Source: Roseateles oligotrophus
GTDB lineage: Bacteria; Pseudomonadota; Gammaproteobacteria; Burkholderiales; Burkholderiaceae_C
DNA: 64,000 nucleotides
Assembly (NCBI RefSeq): GCF_014204525.1
Contig: NZ_JACHLP010000001.1
Location: 977,591 to 1,041,590 of the forward strand
Direction: 5' to 3'
Shown here: piece after piece, positions 48,416 through 57,008 of the stretch
Position numbering within the stretch: the first letter of the stretch is position 1
Layout of the letters: each line of letters starts with the position of its first letter
Program-made: the position numbers and the translations under genes
The notes under the pieces: generated by a model
What the model was told of the DNA's origin: nothing
Seen by the model: the letters and a program-made list of their open reading frames with translations, nothing else
The model's database searches: none

Positions 48416-49582
48416 ATGACCCACGCTTTGATCAAGTGCAGCAAATGCGGCCTGCCGGAAACCTACGAAACGATCGAATTTGACGCGGCCGGCGTCTGCA
48501 ACATTTGCCGTCAATTCGAGTTCAAACAAGAATCGATCGACTGGAGCGGTCGCAAGACCATGCTCGAGCAACTAATCACCGAGCATCGCGGCAAGCATGA
48601 CTACGACTGCCTCGTGCCGTTCTCGGGCGGCAAAGATTCAACCTTCACTCTCTATCACCTCGTCAAGGAATATGGGCTGAAACCGCTGGTCATTCAGTTC
48701 AATCATGGATTCATGCGCCCTACGCTGCTCGAGAATAACGAGCGCACCTTCAAGAAACTGGGCGTCGATGTCCTCAGCTTCACGCCCAACTGGAAGGTTG
48801 TGAAGCGTCTGATGCTTGAAGCGCTTGTGCGTAAAGGAGACTTCTGCTGGCATTGCCACACCGGCATCTTCTCGTACCCGATGCACGTGGCCATCAAGTA
48901 CAACATCCCGTTGGTCTTCTGGGGCGAGCCCTCTTCGGACTACACCGCCTACTACGACAGCCGGGACGACGAAATTGAGGAAGTGGACGAAACCCGCTTC
49001 AACCGCTTCGTCAACCTAGGCATCACGGCGGACGACATGAAGGGCATGATTGAAGGCGACTTCAAGCTCGACCCGCGAGATCTGACGCCTTATTCCTACC
49101 CCGCACTGCGCGACCTTAAGCGACTGAAATACAAATCTGTCTGTCTGGGGTCCTTTATTCCTTGGGACACCAAGTCGCAGTCGAAATTGATCATGGACGA
49201 ACTCGGCTGGAAGGGCGAACAGGTCGAAGGCATGCCGCCTGGCCTTTACCCCTACGAGAAGATCGAGTGCTACATGCAAGGCGTACGCGACTACATCAAG
49301 TTCCTAAAGCGCGGTTATGGTCGTGTCACCCAAATGACGGCACTGGATGTGCGCTACGGCCGCATGACACTAGCCGAAGCCAAGGGCTATATTGACGAGC
49401 ACGAAGGTCGCCGCCCGCAGTCGCTCGATTATTTCCTCGAGTACCTGGACATCAGCGAGGCGGAATTCAACGCCATCGTCCAGAAGACCGTAGTGGCGCC
49501 GAATGAGCCGGACTTCCAGAACATCAAACTTTCGCCCCGCCTTCATGACCTTCACCTGCTGTATCGCGAGTTGAAGAAATGA
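48416..49582 (+). CDS. N-acetyl sugar amidotransferase (WbpG/PseA/LfnB family)
   Basis: PP-loop ATP-pyrophosphatase that turns a sugar N-acetyl group into an acetamidino group using ammonia supplied by HisH/HisF-like partners. 388 residues: zinc-ribbon cysteines at 8, 11, 28 and 31, the PP-loop SGGKDST near residue 70, GDFCWHCHTGIF and CLGSFIPWDTKSQ. The downstream overlapping hisH- and hisF-like genes form the matching ammonia supply, as in Pseudomonas wbpG-hisH2-hisF2. WbpG acts on a mannuronic acid derivative and PseA on pseudaminic acid, so the latter is attractive here. Confidence 0.9.
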   Translation: MTHALIKCSKCGLPETYETIEFDAAGVCNICRQFEFKQESIDWSGRKTMLEQLITEHRGKHDYDCLVPFSGGKDSTFTLYHLVKEYGLKPLVIQFNHGFMRPTLLENNERTFKKLGVDVLSFTPNWKVVKRLMLEALVRKGDFCWHCHTGIFSYPMHVAIKYNIPLVFWGEPSSDYTAYYDSRDDEIEEVDETRFNRFVNLGITADDMKGMIEGDFKLDPRDLTPYSYPALRDLKRLKYKSVCLGSFIPWDTKSQSKLIMDELGWKGEQVEGMPPGLYPYEKIECYMQGVRDYIKFLKRGYGRVTQMTALDVRYGRMTLAEAKGYIDEHEGRRPQSLDYFLEYLDISEAEFNAIVQKTVVAPNEPDFQNIKLSPRLHDLHLLYRELKK

Positions 49583-50196
49583 TTGGAATCGTTGACGTCG
49601 GCATTGGCAATCAGGGCTCAATCCGCGAAGCCATCTATTCGCTCGGAGCAGATCCGGTGTCGGTGTCAAAACCCGGTGACTTGGAGACTGTGAGCCATCT
49701 CATTCTTCCCGGTGTGGGTGCGTTCTCTCACGCCGTGGGGTGCCTGCGACGAAGCGGTTTGTTTGAGCCCATCCAGGCCTACGTGGCCACGGGCCGGCCT
49801 TTGCTGGGCATCTGCCTGGGCATGCAGTTGCTGGCCAGCATCGGCGATGAAGATGGCCTCAGCGAAGGCTTGGGCCTAATCCCAGGGCGGGTTTCCAAAC
49901 TACAGGAGCAGGCCGATCTTCGTATTCCTCACGTTGGATGGAATGAGGTTCGCTTTGCACAAGCGCACGCGATCTTTGCCGGCGTGAAAGACAGCATGGA
50001 TTTCTACTTTGTCCATTCCTATGAATTCCTGCCCGAGTCGACCAGCAACGTACTGGGCCGTACCCATCATGGCGATGACGTCGTCTGCGCCGTAGGGCGA
50101 GACAATGTCGTCGGTCTGCAGTTTCACCCCGAAAAGAGCCAGAAGAACGGTCTCAGGATGCTTGAGAATTTTTGTGACTGGGACGGGCAATGCTGA
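49579..50196 (+). CDS. HisH-type glutamine amidotransferase subunit for sugar amidination
   Basis: 205-residue class I glutaminase. The catalytic triad is intact: Cys in GICLGMQ (about residue 78) and His/Glu in FHPEKSQ; the oxyanion strand LPGVGAF is also present. No other histidine biosynthesis gene is near, so this is a dedicated copy that feeds ammonia to the sugar amidotransferase through the HisF-like protein. Start overlaps the amidotransferase stop (ATGA). Confidence 0.92.
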   Translation: MIGIVDVGIGNQGSIREAIYSLGADPVSVSKPGDLETVSHLILPGVGAFSHAVGCLRRSGLFEPIQAYVATGRPLLGICLGMQLLASIGDEDGLSEGLGLIPGRVSKLQEQADLRIPHVGWNEVRFAQAHAIFAGVKDSMDFYFVHSYEFLPESTSNVLGRTHHGDDVVCAVGRDNVVGLQFHPEKSQKNGLRMLENFCDWDGQC

Positions 50197-50948
50197 AGCG
50201 CCGAATCATTCCCGTTGAGTTGTTACTCAATGGGCGCCTCGTGAAATCCCGGCAATTCACCGACTACCGCGACGTAGGCGACCCAGTCAAGAGTTCCAAG
50301 GTGTACTCTGACCAGGATGCCGACGAACTTCTGCTCGTCAACATCGGCGACAGCGATACCTCCTTCAACGAACTGGTCACAAAACTCGCACTCGTGGCTA
50401 AATGCTGTTTCGTGCCATTGACCGCGGGTGGGAGGATCCGCACGCTCGAAGACGCATGCCGCCTCTTTGAAGCTGGAGCAGACAAGGTGTCGCTCTGCAC
50501 GGCCGCCTATCGTAATCCCGAACTGCTTCGCGCCATTGCCTCACGCTTCGGCTCGCAGGCCGTGGTGGTATGCATTGACGTCAAGCGCGAGTCAGATGGG
50601 ACCCTCACCTTGTATTCCGAACGCGGATGTCGCCCGGAACTTATCTCTCTTGCTGAGCACTTGGCACGCGTGGCTGATGCTGGCGCTGGAGAGATCATGA
50701 TTCAATCCATAGACCGAGACGGCATGATGGTCGGCTACGACATGGCTCTCGTCGGGGAAGTAGCCTCGCTCACGGCGTTGCCCGTCATCGCCCTGGGTGG
50801 CGCCGGCCAGATCGTCCACCTGAAGGACGCCTTCGATGCAGGAGCGGAAGCCGCCGCATGCGGCAGTCTGTTCAATTTCGGAGACAACAATCCGCTGCGC
50901 GCCAAAGCACTGTTGAAGAACTACGGGGTACCGTTGAAGAGAATATGA
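50190..50948 (+). CDS. HisF-like ammonia-channel subunit for sugar amidination
   Basis: 252-residue TIM barrel related to imidazole glycerol phosphate synthase cyclase. Compared with true HisF, the position of catalytic Asp11 is Leu (RIIPVELLLNGR instead of RIIACLDVKDGR) while Asp130 remains (VVCIDVKR). The residues that gate and line the ammonia tunnel in HisF (Arg5, Glu46, Lys99, Glu167 in T. maritima numbering) are all kept. It should pass ammonia from the HisH-like protein to the PP-loop enzyme rather than cyclise a histidine precursor. Overlaps its neighbours on both sides. Confidence 0.91.
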   Translation: MLKRRIIPVELLLNGRLVKSRQFTDYRDVGDPVKSSKVYSDQDADELLLVNIGDSDTSFNELVTKLALVAKCCFVPLTAGGRIRTLEDACRLFEAGADKVSLCTAAYRNPELLRAIASRFGSQAVVVCIDVKRESDGTLTLYSERGCRPELISLAEHLARVADAGAGEIMIQSIDRDGMMVGYDMALVGEVASLTALPVIALGGAGQIVHLKDAFDAGAEAAACGSLFNFGDNNPLRAKALLKNYGVPLKRI

Positions 50949-52255
50949 GTCGCACCATCACAGATATCGTCCGCGCGCTTTACCCTTATGCCTACTCCGT
51001 AGTTTCAAACGACAGTGACCGCGCGGTCGCTGCCTACAAAGAGGAACTGCCTTTCTCGGTCTTCGAGGTTCCTAGTGGTACTGAACTCAACGGCTGGCTA
51101 GTGCCCAACAACTGGCGCGTCGTACGCGCGCGCATCCTGCATGACGATCGGCTGATCCACGACGGTGCCCTCAGTCCGCTGGGCATCGGCGTACTAAGTC
51201 CGTCGTTCCAGGGTCGGTTGAATCGCGCGGCACTACGCGAACACTTGTACTTCAGTGAAGACTGCCCAACGGCCATACCCTACCATTGGGTCAATCTGTA
51301 CCGCCCGGCACAGAAGACCTGGGCGTTTTGCGTGACCAAGGATTTTTACGACCAGTTGCCGGAGGGGGAATTCGAGGTCGATCTGGTCACCGAAGAATTC
51401 CCTGGCACGATGAAGGTGCTCGATTTCCTGCTGCCCGGTGAGAGCAAGGAAACGATCCTGCTCAACGGACACAACTGCCACCCCTGGCAAGCCAACGACG
51501 ATCTCTCAGGTTGCGCGGTGGCGATCCATGTGCTGCAAGAGCTGCAAAAATGGCCAAGCCGAAAGTTCAGCTACCGCGTCGTCATTGCGCCGGAGTTGAT
51601 TGGTACGGTTCATTGGCTCGACCAACTCGACATGCAAGCGCAGCCCATCACAGGCGCCATCATGCTGAAGTCGGTAGGCAACGAACGCCCGTTGAAGCTG
51701 CAACACAGCTTCAACGGCAATACGCAACTCGACAAAGCCGCCCTCTCAGTACTGACCGGGCATCTCGGCAGCTTCGAATCGGGTCCGTTCCGCACGATCT
51801 ATGGCAACGACGAGACCGTATTCGATTCGCCGGGCTTCGAAATCCCGTCGATCTCGCTAACGCGTTTCCCGTTCACCGAGTACCACACCGATGCCGACAC
51901 GCCTGAGCTTCTGTCGGAGGCGGCGTTACAGCAGACTGGCCGAGTCGTGCTTGACATCATCCGTGCGTTGGAGAACAACCTGACCCTGCGCTTCGCAGCA
52001 CGCGGTCTGGTCGCGCTGTCCCATGCACGCTATCAGCTCTATCGCGCGGCACCGGCGCCAGGTCTAGACCGGGAAGCCTACCTCGAGAGTTCGCGCAAGT
52101 GGAACCTCTTGATGAACTGCCTGCCGCGTGAGCTCGACGGACGCCACAGCGCCATCGACTTGGCACACAAATACGGCTTGCCCGTGCTCGAGGTCTGCGA
52201 GTACCTTGCGCAATGGGAAGCGAAACAACTAGCGATCGTGGAACAAGCATGTTGA
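50945..52255 (+). CDS. DUF4910 aminopeptidase-like protein
   Basis: 436 residues with an M28-type zinc peptidase core: metal-ligand candidates His/Asp in GHNCHPWQANDDLSG (about 178-192), Glu in APELIG, Asp in NDETVFDSPG and His in EYHTDADTPE. An inserted beta domain (WVNLYRPAQKTWAFCVTKDF) and a C-terminal winged-helix-like segment (IDLAHKYGLPVLEVCEYL) match the DUF4910/DUF2172 architecture. Such genes often sit in surface polysaccharide loci; the substrate is unknown and an amide-hydrolysing (deacylase) role on a sugar is possible. Overlaps HisF by 4 bp. Confidence 0.82.
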   Translation: MSRTITDIVRALYPYAYSVVSNDSDRAVAAYKEELPFSVFEVPSGTELNGWLVPNNWRVVRARILHDDRLIHDGALSPLGIGVLSPSFQGRLNRAALREHLYFSEDCPTAIPYHWVNLYRPAQKTWAFCVTKDFYDQLPEGEFEVDLVTEEFPGTMKVLDFLLPGESKETILLNGHNCHPWQANDDLSGCAVAIHVLQELQKWPSRKFSYRVVIAPELIGTVHWLDQLDMQAQPITGAIMLKSVGNERPLKLQHSFNGNTQLDKAALSVLTGHLGSFESGPFRTIYGNDETVFDSPGFEIPSISLTRFPFTEYHTDADTPELLSEAALQQTGRVVLDIIRALENNLTLRFAARGLVALSHARYQLYRAAPAPGLDREAYLESSRKWNLLMNCLPRELDGRHSAIDLAHKYGLPVLEVCEYLAQWEAKQLAIVEQAC

Positions 52256-53793
52256 TCAATCAACGCCTGCGAGTCGATGGACTCGAACTGCGCTGCCTGC
52301 ACGAGGACGAGGTTGGCGAGGCCTATCTAGGCTGGCTCAACGATCCTCTCGTCAACCAGTATTTAGAAGTTCGCCACGCGCCGCCGGGGAGCGTTGCCGA
52401 GTTGCGCCAGTTCGTCCGTGACGTCAACGTCAGCCCAGACAATCTTCTGCTAGGAATGTTCACGCAGAATGGTCAGCACCATATCGGCAACATCAAGCTC
52501 GGCCCAATTAACCGGCTCCATCGGCGCGCTGAGATCGGCATCGTCTGTGGCGATCGCGCCGAATGGGGTAAGGGCTATGCGACGACGGCGATCCGCCTGT
52601 TGTCTGATTTCGCCGAGCAGCACCTCGACCTCCAGCGTCTGTCGGCGGGCTGCTACGCTGGCAACGGCGGCTCTCTGCGCGCGTTCCAGAAGGCCGGCTT
52701 CACGCTCGAGGCGACGCTTCCTGACTATTGGCAGCTAGGCGACGGTGGCTCGGTCAGCCAGCATTTGCTGGGCCGCGTTCGCATACGGGAAGAGTCATCC
52801 ACCTGGACGGCCAGTGCCATCGATACACTCGTATTCATTGGTGGTGGACTGCTAATGACGAGATGCATGGAGCGCGCCCGTGCACTTGGCTTCCGCACCG
52901 GCGCCCTGCTGGCCGAACGGCATGCGAATGAGACACTTGCAGGCGGGCAGACACTCGCTACCATGTTGAGCGCCAACGAACAGCCGCATCGCGTGCTGAC
53001 CTCAGTCGACCAGGTCGACCCCGCCGCGCTGTTCGCCGAGCCCGGCCGCGCACTGGCCCTATGTTTTGGTCCGGCTTGGATTTTCCCAGAGACCATTATC
53101 GAGCGGTTCGCCGTTGGAATGTTCAACTTCAACGGCATTCCAATCCCACGCTATCTGGGCGGTGCTCATTACACTTGGCAAATCCTCAACGACTATCGCC
53201 ATTCGGGCTGCCATATCCAGCAGATCACGCCCGACGTCGATCGAGGCAACCTGCTAATGAGCGCGAGCTTCGAGTTGCCCGCCATGGCCGCTACGCCGGA
53301 AGCTTATTTCGAGGCCAACGATGCCTGCGGCTACAAGTTCCTCGACAACTTCCTTGGCACCCTAGCGCGGCGCGAGACGCTTCAACTTCGACGTTTCGAG
53401 GCGATCAACGCCGACCGACTCTACTTCCCACGCCTGATGACGCGGGACAATGGCTGGATCGACTGGTCATGGAGCGGTGCCGATATCCTGCGCTTCTGCA
53501 ATGCCTTTGCCGCACCCTATCCCGGCGCCAGTACGCACTACCGGGGCCGCCGTCTATTCGTGAAGAAAGCGAGCCTCCTGACCGACGCTGAGCATGCTGG
53601 CTTCCATCCGTTTTGCGCCGGCCTGATCGTGCGTATGCAGACCGACAGCTTCACTGTAGTCGTGCGCGACGGTCTGCTACGCATCGAAGCCTGGGCATTC
53701 GAGGGTGATTCACCTGCGCTCAAGGAAGGCGAACGCCTTGACACCGATGCAGCACAACTCGCTCGCGCGCGGCTGTACCGGCCCAAGATCTGA
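52249..53793 (+). CDS. Fusion protein: GNAT acetyltransferase + formyltransferase-like domain
   Basis: 514 residues. Residues 1-175 are a GNAT domain (HIGNIKLGPINR, EWGKGYATTAIRL, GNGGSLRAFQKAGF). From about 190 onwards a formyltransferase fold follows (TLVFIGGGLLMTRCMERA at the start, GMFNFNGIPIPRYLGGAHYTWQ as active-site block, TPDVDRGNL distal Asp). The catalytic His of the classical NxH motif reads as Asn here (NFN). It could both acetylate and formylate amino groups of nucleotide sugars. The GNAT half is clearly related to the next gene. Overlaps the DUF4910 gene by 7 bp. Confidence 0.83.
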   Translation: MLINQRLRVDGLELRCLHEDEVGEAYLGWLNDPLVNQYLEVRHAPPGSVAELRQFVRDVNVSPDNLLLGMFTQNGQHHIGNIKLGPINRLHRRAEIGIVCGDRAEWGKGYATTAIRLLSDFAEQHLDLQRLSAGCYAGNGGSLRAFQKAGFTLEATLPDYWQLGDGGSVSQHLLGRVRIREESSTWTASAIDTLVFIGGGLLMTRCMERARALGFRTGALLAERHANETLAGGQTLATMLSANEQPHRVLTSVDQVDPAALFAEPGRALALCFGPAWIFPETIIERFAVGMFNFNGIPIPRYLGGAHYTWQILNDYRHSGCHIQQITPDVDRGNLLMSASFELPAMAATPEAYFEANDACGYKFLDNFLGTLARRETLQLRRFEAINADRLYFPRLMTRDNGWIDWSWSGADILRFCNAFAAPYPGASTHYRGRRLFVKKASLLTDAEHAGFHPFCAGLIVRMQTDSFTVVVRDGLLRIEAWAFEGDSPALKEGERLDTDAAQLARARLYRPKI

Positions 53794-53830
53794 GCCATGC
53801 CGCCCCTTCAACTTTTTTGGAGACACAACA

Positions 53831-54373
53831 ATGACAGCCGCCAAAGGTCAACTAATCACGCTGCGTGAACTGACGCCCGAGGACATCGACGAGCGCTATC
53901 TCTCCTGGTTCCGCGACGGCGTCGTCACGCAATTCCTGAGCGCACGTAACCTGACTCGCCAGGACGTCATTGACTACATCGAGGAAGGGCGCCGTAGCGG
54001 TACCTACCACATGTTGGCGCTTTGCGACGCGGCTTCAGGACTGCATATCGGCAATGTCAAGATCGGCCCGATCGATCGTGATAACGGCAACTCAGACTTA
54101 GTGACCGTAATCGGGGATCGAAACTTCTGGGGCAAGGGGCTGGCGACCGAGGCAATCTCACTTGCCTCGCAACTGGCCTTTGAGAACTACAACGTCCGCA
54201 AGCTCTGCGGCAGCATCATTTCGAACAACGTCGGTTCGATCAAAAGCTACACGCGCGGCGGCTGGCATATTGAATGCGTACGCAAGCACCAGTACCTGAT
54301 TGATGGCGAATTGCAGGACGAGATCTTCGTCGGCTGTTTCAACCCCAAACTTGCCCCGCCGGCCGCACCTTGA
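53831..54373 (+). CDS. GNAT acetyltransferase, candidate PseH
   Basis: 180-residue acetyltransferase with LRELTPEDIDERYLSWFRD at the N-terminus, HIGNVKIGPIDR, FWGKGLATEAISLA (acetyl-CoA loop) and NVGSIKSYTRGGW. It is the best candidate for PseH, the N-4 acetyltransferase between PseC and PseG. The ATG at 53831 has a GGAG nearby and lies 37 bp after the fusion gene. It is a paralogue of that gene's N-terminal domain, so either could be the true PseH. Confidence 0.83.
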   Translation: MTAAKGQLITLRELTPEDIDERYLSWFRDGVVTQFLSARNLTRQDVIDYIEEGRRSGTYHMLALCDAASGLHIGNVKIGPIDRDNGNSDLVTVIGDRNFWGKGLATEAISLASQLAFENYNVRKLCGSIISNNVGSIKSYTRGGWHIECVRKHQYLIDGELQDEIFVGCFNPKLAPPAAP

Positions 54374-55761
54374 AAATCGTCTTTGTCGAAAATCGCTACA
54401 CGACCCGGGTGTTCGAGCTCGTGGCCGAGCGCCTCGCGCATGCCGGACACCATATCAGCTGGATCGTGCAGAACCATCGCTTCGGGCCGGCGTGCGCGGT
54501 TAACGTCCATCGGGTCCCCTACCCCAAGGGACGCCAGTTGCAACGCCTGCCGCAAGGCTCGAAATATGCACAGCTCGCACAGATCGATCGCGGCATCCGT
54601 TATTTTGGAGGTAACGCTGACCACTACCTGCACTATGAGGCGTGCATCGAGCAGGTACTCGAAATCGAACAGCCCGATGTCGTGTTCGGCGAATCGACCC
54701 AGTTTCACGAACTGATCACGGTTGAGTTATGCCGTGCCCGCGGCATTTGCTTCCTGCATCCGGCCGCAACGCGCATTCCGCATGGCCGCATTACCTTCCT
54801 GAAGGGTGACTCGCTTGATCCCTTCGGCGGCGAAAACGTTGCCCTGCCTGCCGCCGAAGCCAGCGCGATTCTCGAAGCGGTCTCCCAGCGACGCTACAGC
54901 GCGTTCACGAACGCGAACTCCACGCTGCCGGCATCTGGCCGCCTCGGCGAGCTAATACGCAAGTTGCGTGATCGTTCAACGATGACTCGCGCTTGGCTCG
55001 AGGGCGAACGCTACGTCACGCCATCTCCGCTGCAGAAAGGGCGGATCGAGCGGCGCAAAAAATCGGCCCTTCAGGAGGTATTGCGCCTGTCTCAGCCCAA
55101 ACTGGCTCAAGGCGAAATGCCCGCCAGCTATGTGCTGTACCCGATGCAGATGCAACCAGAGACCAATCTTGACGTCTGGGGTAAACCTTGGCACGACCAG
55201 GCCAACATCATCCGCGCAGCCGCGCGCTCGCTCGCGCCGGCCGGCCATCAACTGATCGTCAAGCTGAACCCAACCGCCAAGTACGAGTTGCTTGAACCGG
55301 GCCTGCTTGCGGCACTGCGCGAGCCGAATGTGGTCCTTGCGCCCGCCGGCATGCCGATGGCGCCGTTGTTCGCCGCCGCGGCGGCCGTGCTTAGCGTGAC
55401 TGGCAGCGTTATCTACGAATCCGTGTTCTCCGGCAAACCGGTGTTCGTGCTCGGCGACCACAGCATGGCGCGACTCGACGGAGTGACAGCACTGAAGCAG
55501 CCGGACCAGCTCGGTGCCGCGCTGGCGGGCATGGTCACCATGACGGACTCGCAGGCCTGTTCGCTCACAGCCATCCAGGAGGTCGTTCGCACCAGCTATC
55601 CTGGCTACTGGTTCGACCCCGTCACGATGGGTCAGTTCGCGACAGAGGCGAATCTACAGGCGTTGACTGAAGCCTTTGAAAACGTGTTGGCCGCCTTAGC
55701 CGCAGACCCCGCCCGTCGAACGATCCTCAAATCGAGTCTATGCGCGCCTACCTCTATCTGA
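54370..55761 (+). CDS. GT-B-type surface carbohydrate transferase (capsule polysaccharide biosynthesis-like)
   Basis: 463-residue protein with GT-B features: N-terminal IVFVENRYTTRVFELVAERLAHAGH and C-terminal VLSVTGSVIYESVFSGKPVFVLGD, the nucleotide-binding pattern of KpsC/KpsS-like and nonulosonate-transferring proteins. A probable glycosyltransferase, possibly for the nonulosonic acid. The start is a TTG overlapping the preceding stop codon, which fits the coupled layout but may mean low translation. Overlaps the polymerase gene by 22 bp. Confidence 0.78.
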   Translation: MKIVFVENRYTTRVFELVAERLAHAGHHISWIVQNHRFGPACAVNVHRVPYPKGRQLQRLPQGSKYAQLAQIDRGIRYFGGNADHYLHYEACIEQVLEIEQPDVVFGESTQFHELITVELCRARGICFLHPAATRIPHGRITFLKGDSLDPFGGENVALPAAEASAILEAVSQRRYSAFTNANSTLPASGRLGELIRKLRDRSTMTRAWLEGERYVTPSPLQKGRIERRKKSALQEVLRLSQPKLAQGEMPASYVLYPMQMQPETNLDVWGKPWHDQANIIRAAARSLAPAGHQLIVKLNPTAKYELLEPGLLAALREPNVVLAPAGMPMAPLFAAAAAVLSVTGSVIYESVFSGKPVFVLGDHSMARLDGVTALKQPDQLGAALAGMVTMTDSQACSLTAIQEVVRTSYPGYWFDPVTMGQFATEANLQALTEAFENVLAALAADPARRTILKSSLCAPTSI

Positions 55762-57008
55762 TCTGGACACTTCTTGTCTATGGCGCTGGCCTAATGCTGG
55801 CTCCACTCGCGCCAAATTTCGCTGTCGTGGACAGCAGTGCATGGCTTTGGGCGACCTCAGCCGCGATGGGTGTGGCCGGCCTGTGGCTCGCCTACTCAGT
55901 CGCACGCCCGGCGCCATCGATCGGCCCATCGACCGAGTTCTCGATCACCCAAGCCTCCGTGCGGGCAAACTGGATTGCGGCCTTTGGGCTGCTCTGCACA
56001 ATAGTCGACCGCTATGTCATCCGAGGGGCCGGCTTCGACTTCGACTTCTTCGCCGCACGCGACGTGCTTGAGAACACACAGCCGAGCCCAGTTGGCTTGA
56101 TCGGCGCGCTAACGGGTGCCCTCTCCTGCTTTGCGCTAAGCCTGACGGTCGCGCGCGCATTGGCCGAGGGACCGATCTCCCGTCGAGCTTGGCTCGCATC
56201 CGGCGCCATCCTAGTGACCTATATCGGAATCTCAATGGGTATAGGCTCGCGCTCCACGCTACTCGTTTCAGTCATATCGACGATGTTCAGCGTAGTCTGG
56301 CTGCGCCAAACCTTTGGCAAACCCATGTACTTGCGCTACTGGGCCGTGGCCCTAGCGGTACTGACCGGTGTGGCGACTATCAGCGCCGTATTGATGCTCG
56401 AACGACTCGAGCAGATGGGCCTAGACCCCTTCCTGAGCATCGAATTCTCCGGTTATGCCTACACATTGCGGCCAACTGACAGCGCCATGGCATGGCTGAA
56501 CGCCCAGGGCGAAGCTGCGCCTTTGTGGGTAGCAAGTTTCAGCCTGCTTCAGTATGTGTTCCACGGTTTCTACGAGTTTTGCGTGCTCTCCCAGGAAACA
56601 CTGAGCTTGCAGACCGGCGGAGCTGTGACCTTTTGGCTCCCGCTAAAGGTTCTAAATATGGTTGGAGTTGGAGCCGCACCGATCGACTTCGAGAGCATCT
56701 CTGGTTGGAGAGAAGGGATATTCACCAGTTTCCTCGGCCCGCTCTATCTCGATTTCGGTGGATGGTTACCGCTCGCGACTTTCCTGCTTTTCTTCGTTTT
56801 AGGCATGCCAGCCGCGCGCATGCGCGCTGATCGCCTGGAGATGCTCTCCTATTGCTCGGTACTCTGCGCGCTGTGCGTGCTGTTCCCGATCGTCAACTTG
56901 CTCGATTCGGCCGCCGGTGCCTACCCGCTAGTAGCCTCCCTGTTCTTACCATGGCTGGGACGGCGACGAACCAATCCCGCCAGCCACGCACTACGAACCA
57001 TCGCATGA
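55740..57008 (+). CDS. wzy: Wzy-type O-antigen/exopolysaccharide polymerase
   Basis: 422 residues with about eleven hydrophobic helices and a long periplasmic loop (about residues 220-300: YAYTLRPTDSAMAWLNAQG), the usual O-antigen polymerase topology. Low sequence conservation is normal for Wzy, so the call rests on topology and on the neighbouring Wzx flippase, Wzz-like protein and glycosyltransferases. It would polymerise undecaprenyl-linked repeat units in the periplasm. Confidence 0.82.
   Translation: MRAYLYLIWTLLVYGAGLMLAPLAPNFAVVDSSAWLWATSAAMGVAGLWLAYSVARPAPSIGPSTEFSITQASVRANWIAAFGLLCTIVDRYVIRGAGFDFDFFAARDVLENTQPSPVGLIGALTGALSCFALSLTVARALAEGPISRRAWLASGAILVTYIGISMGIGSRSTLLVSVISTMFSVVWLRQTFGKPMYLRYWAVALAVLTGVATISAVLMLERLEQMGLDPFLSIEFSGYAYTLRPTDSAMAWLNAQGEAAPLWVASFSLLQYVFHGFYEFCVLSQETLSLQTGGAVTFWLPLKVLNMVGVGAAPIDFESISGWREGIFTSFLGPLYLDFGGWLPLATFLLFFVLGMPAARMRADRLEMLSYCSVLCALCVLFPIVNLLDSAAGAYPLVASLFLPWLGRRRTNPASHALRTIA

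Noticed and set aside
49579..50948. Calling these genes hisH and hisF of histidine biosynthesis
   Set aside because: No other his genes are near, the PP-loop sugar amidotransferase is directly coupled, and the HisF-like protein lacks Asp11.
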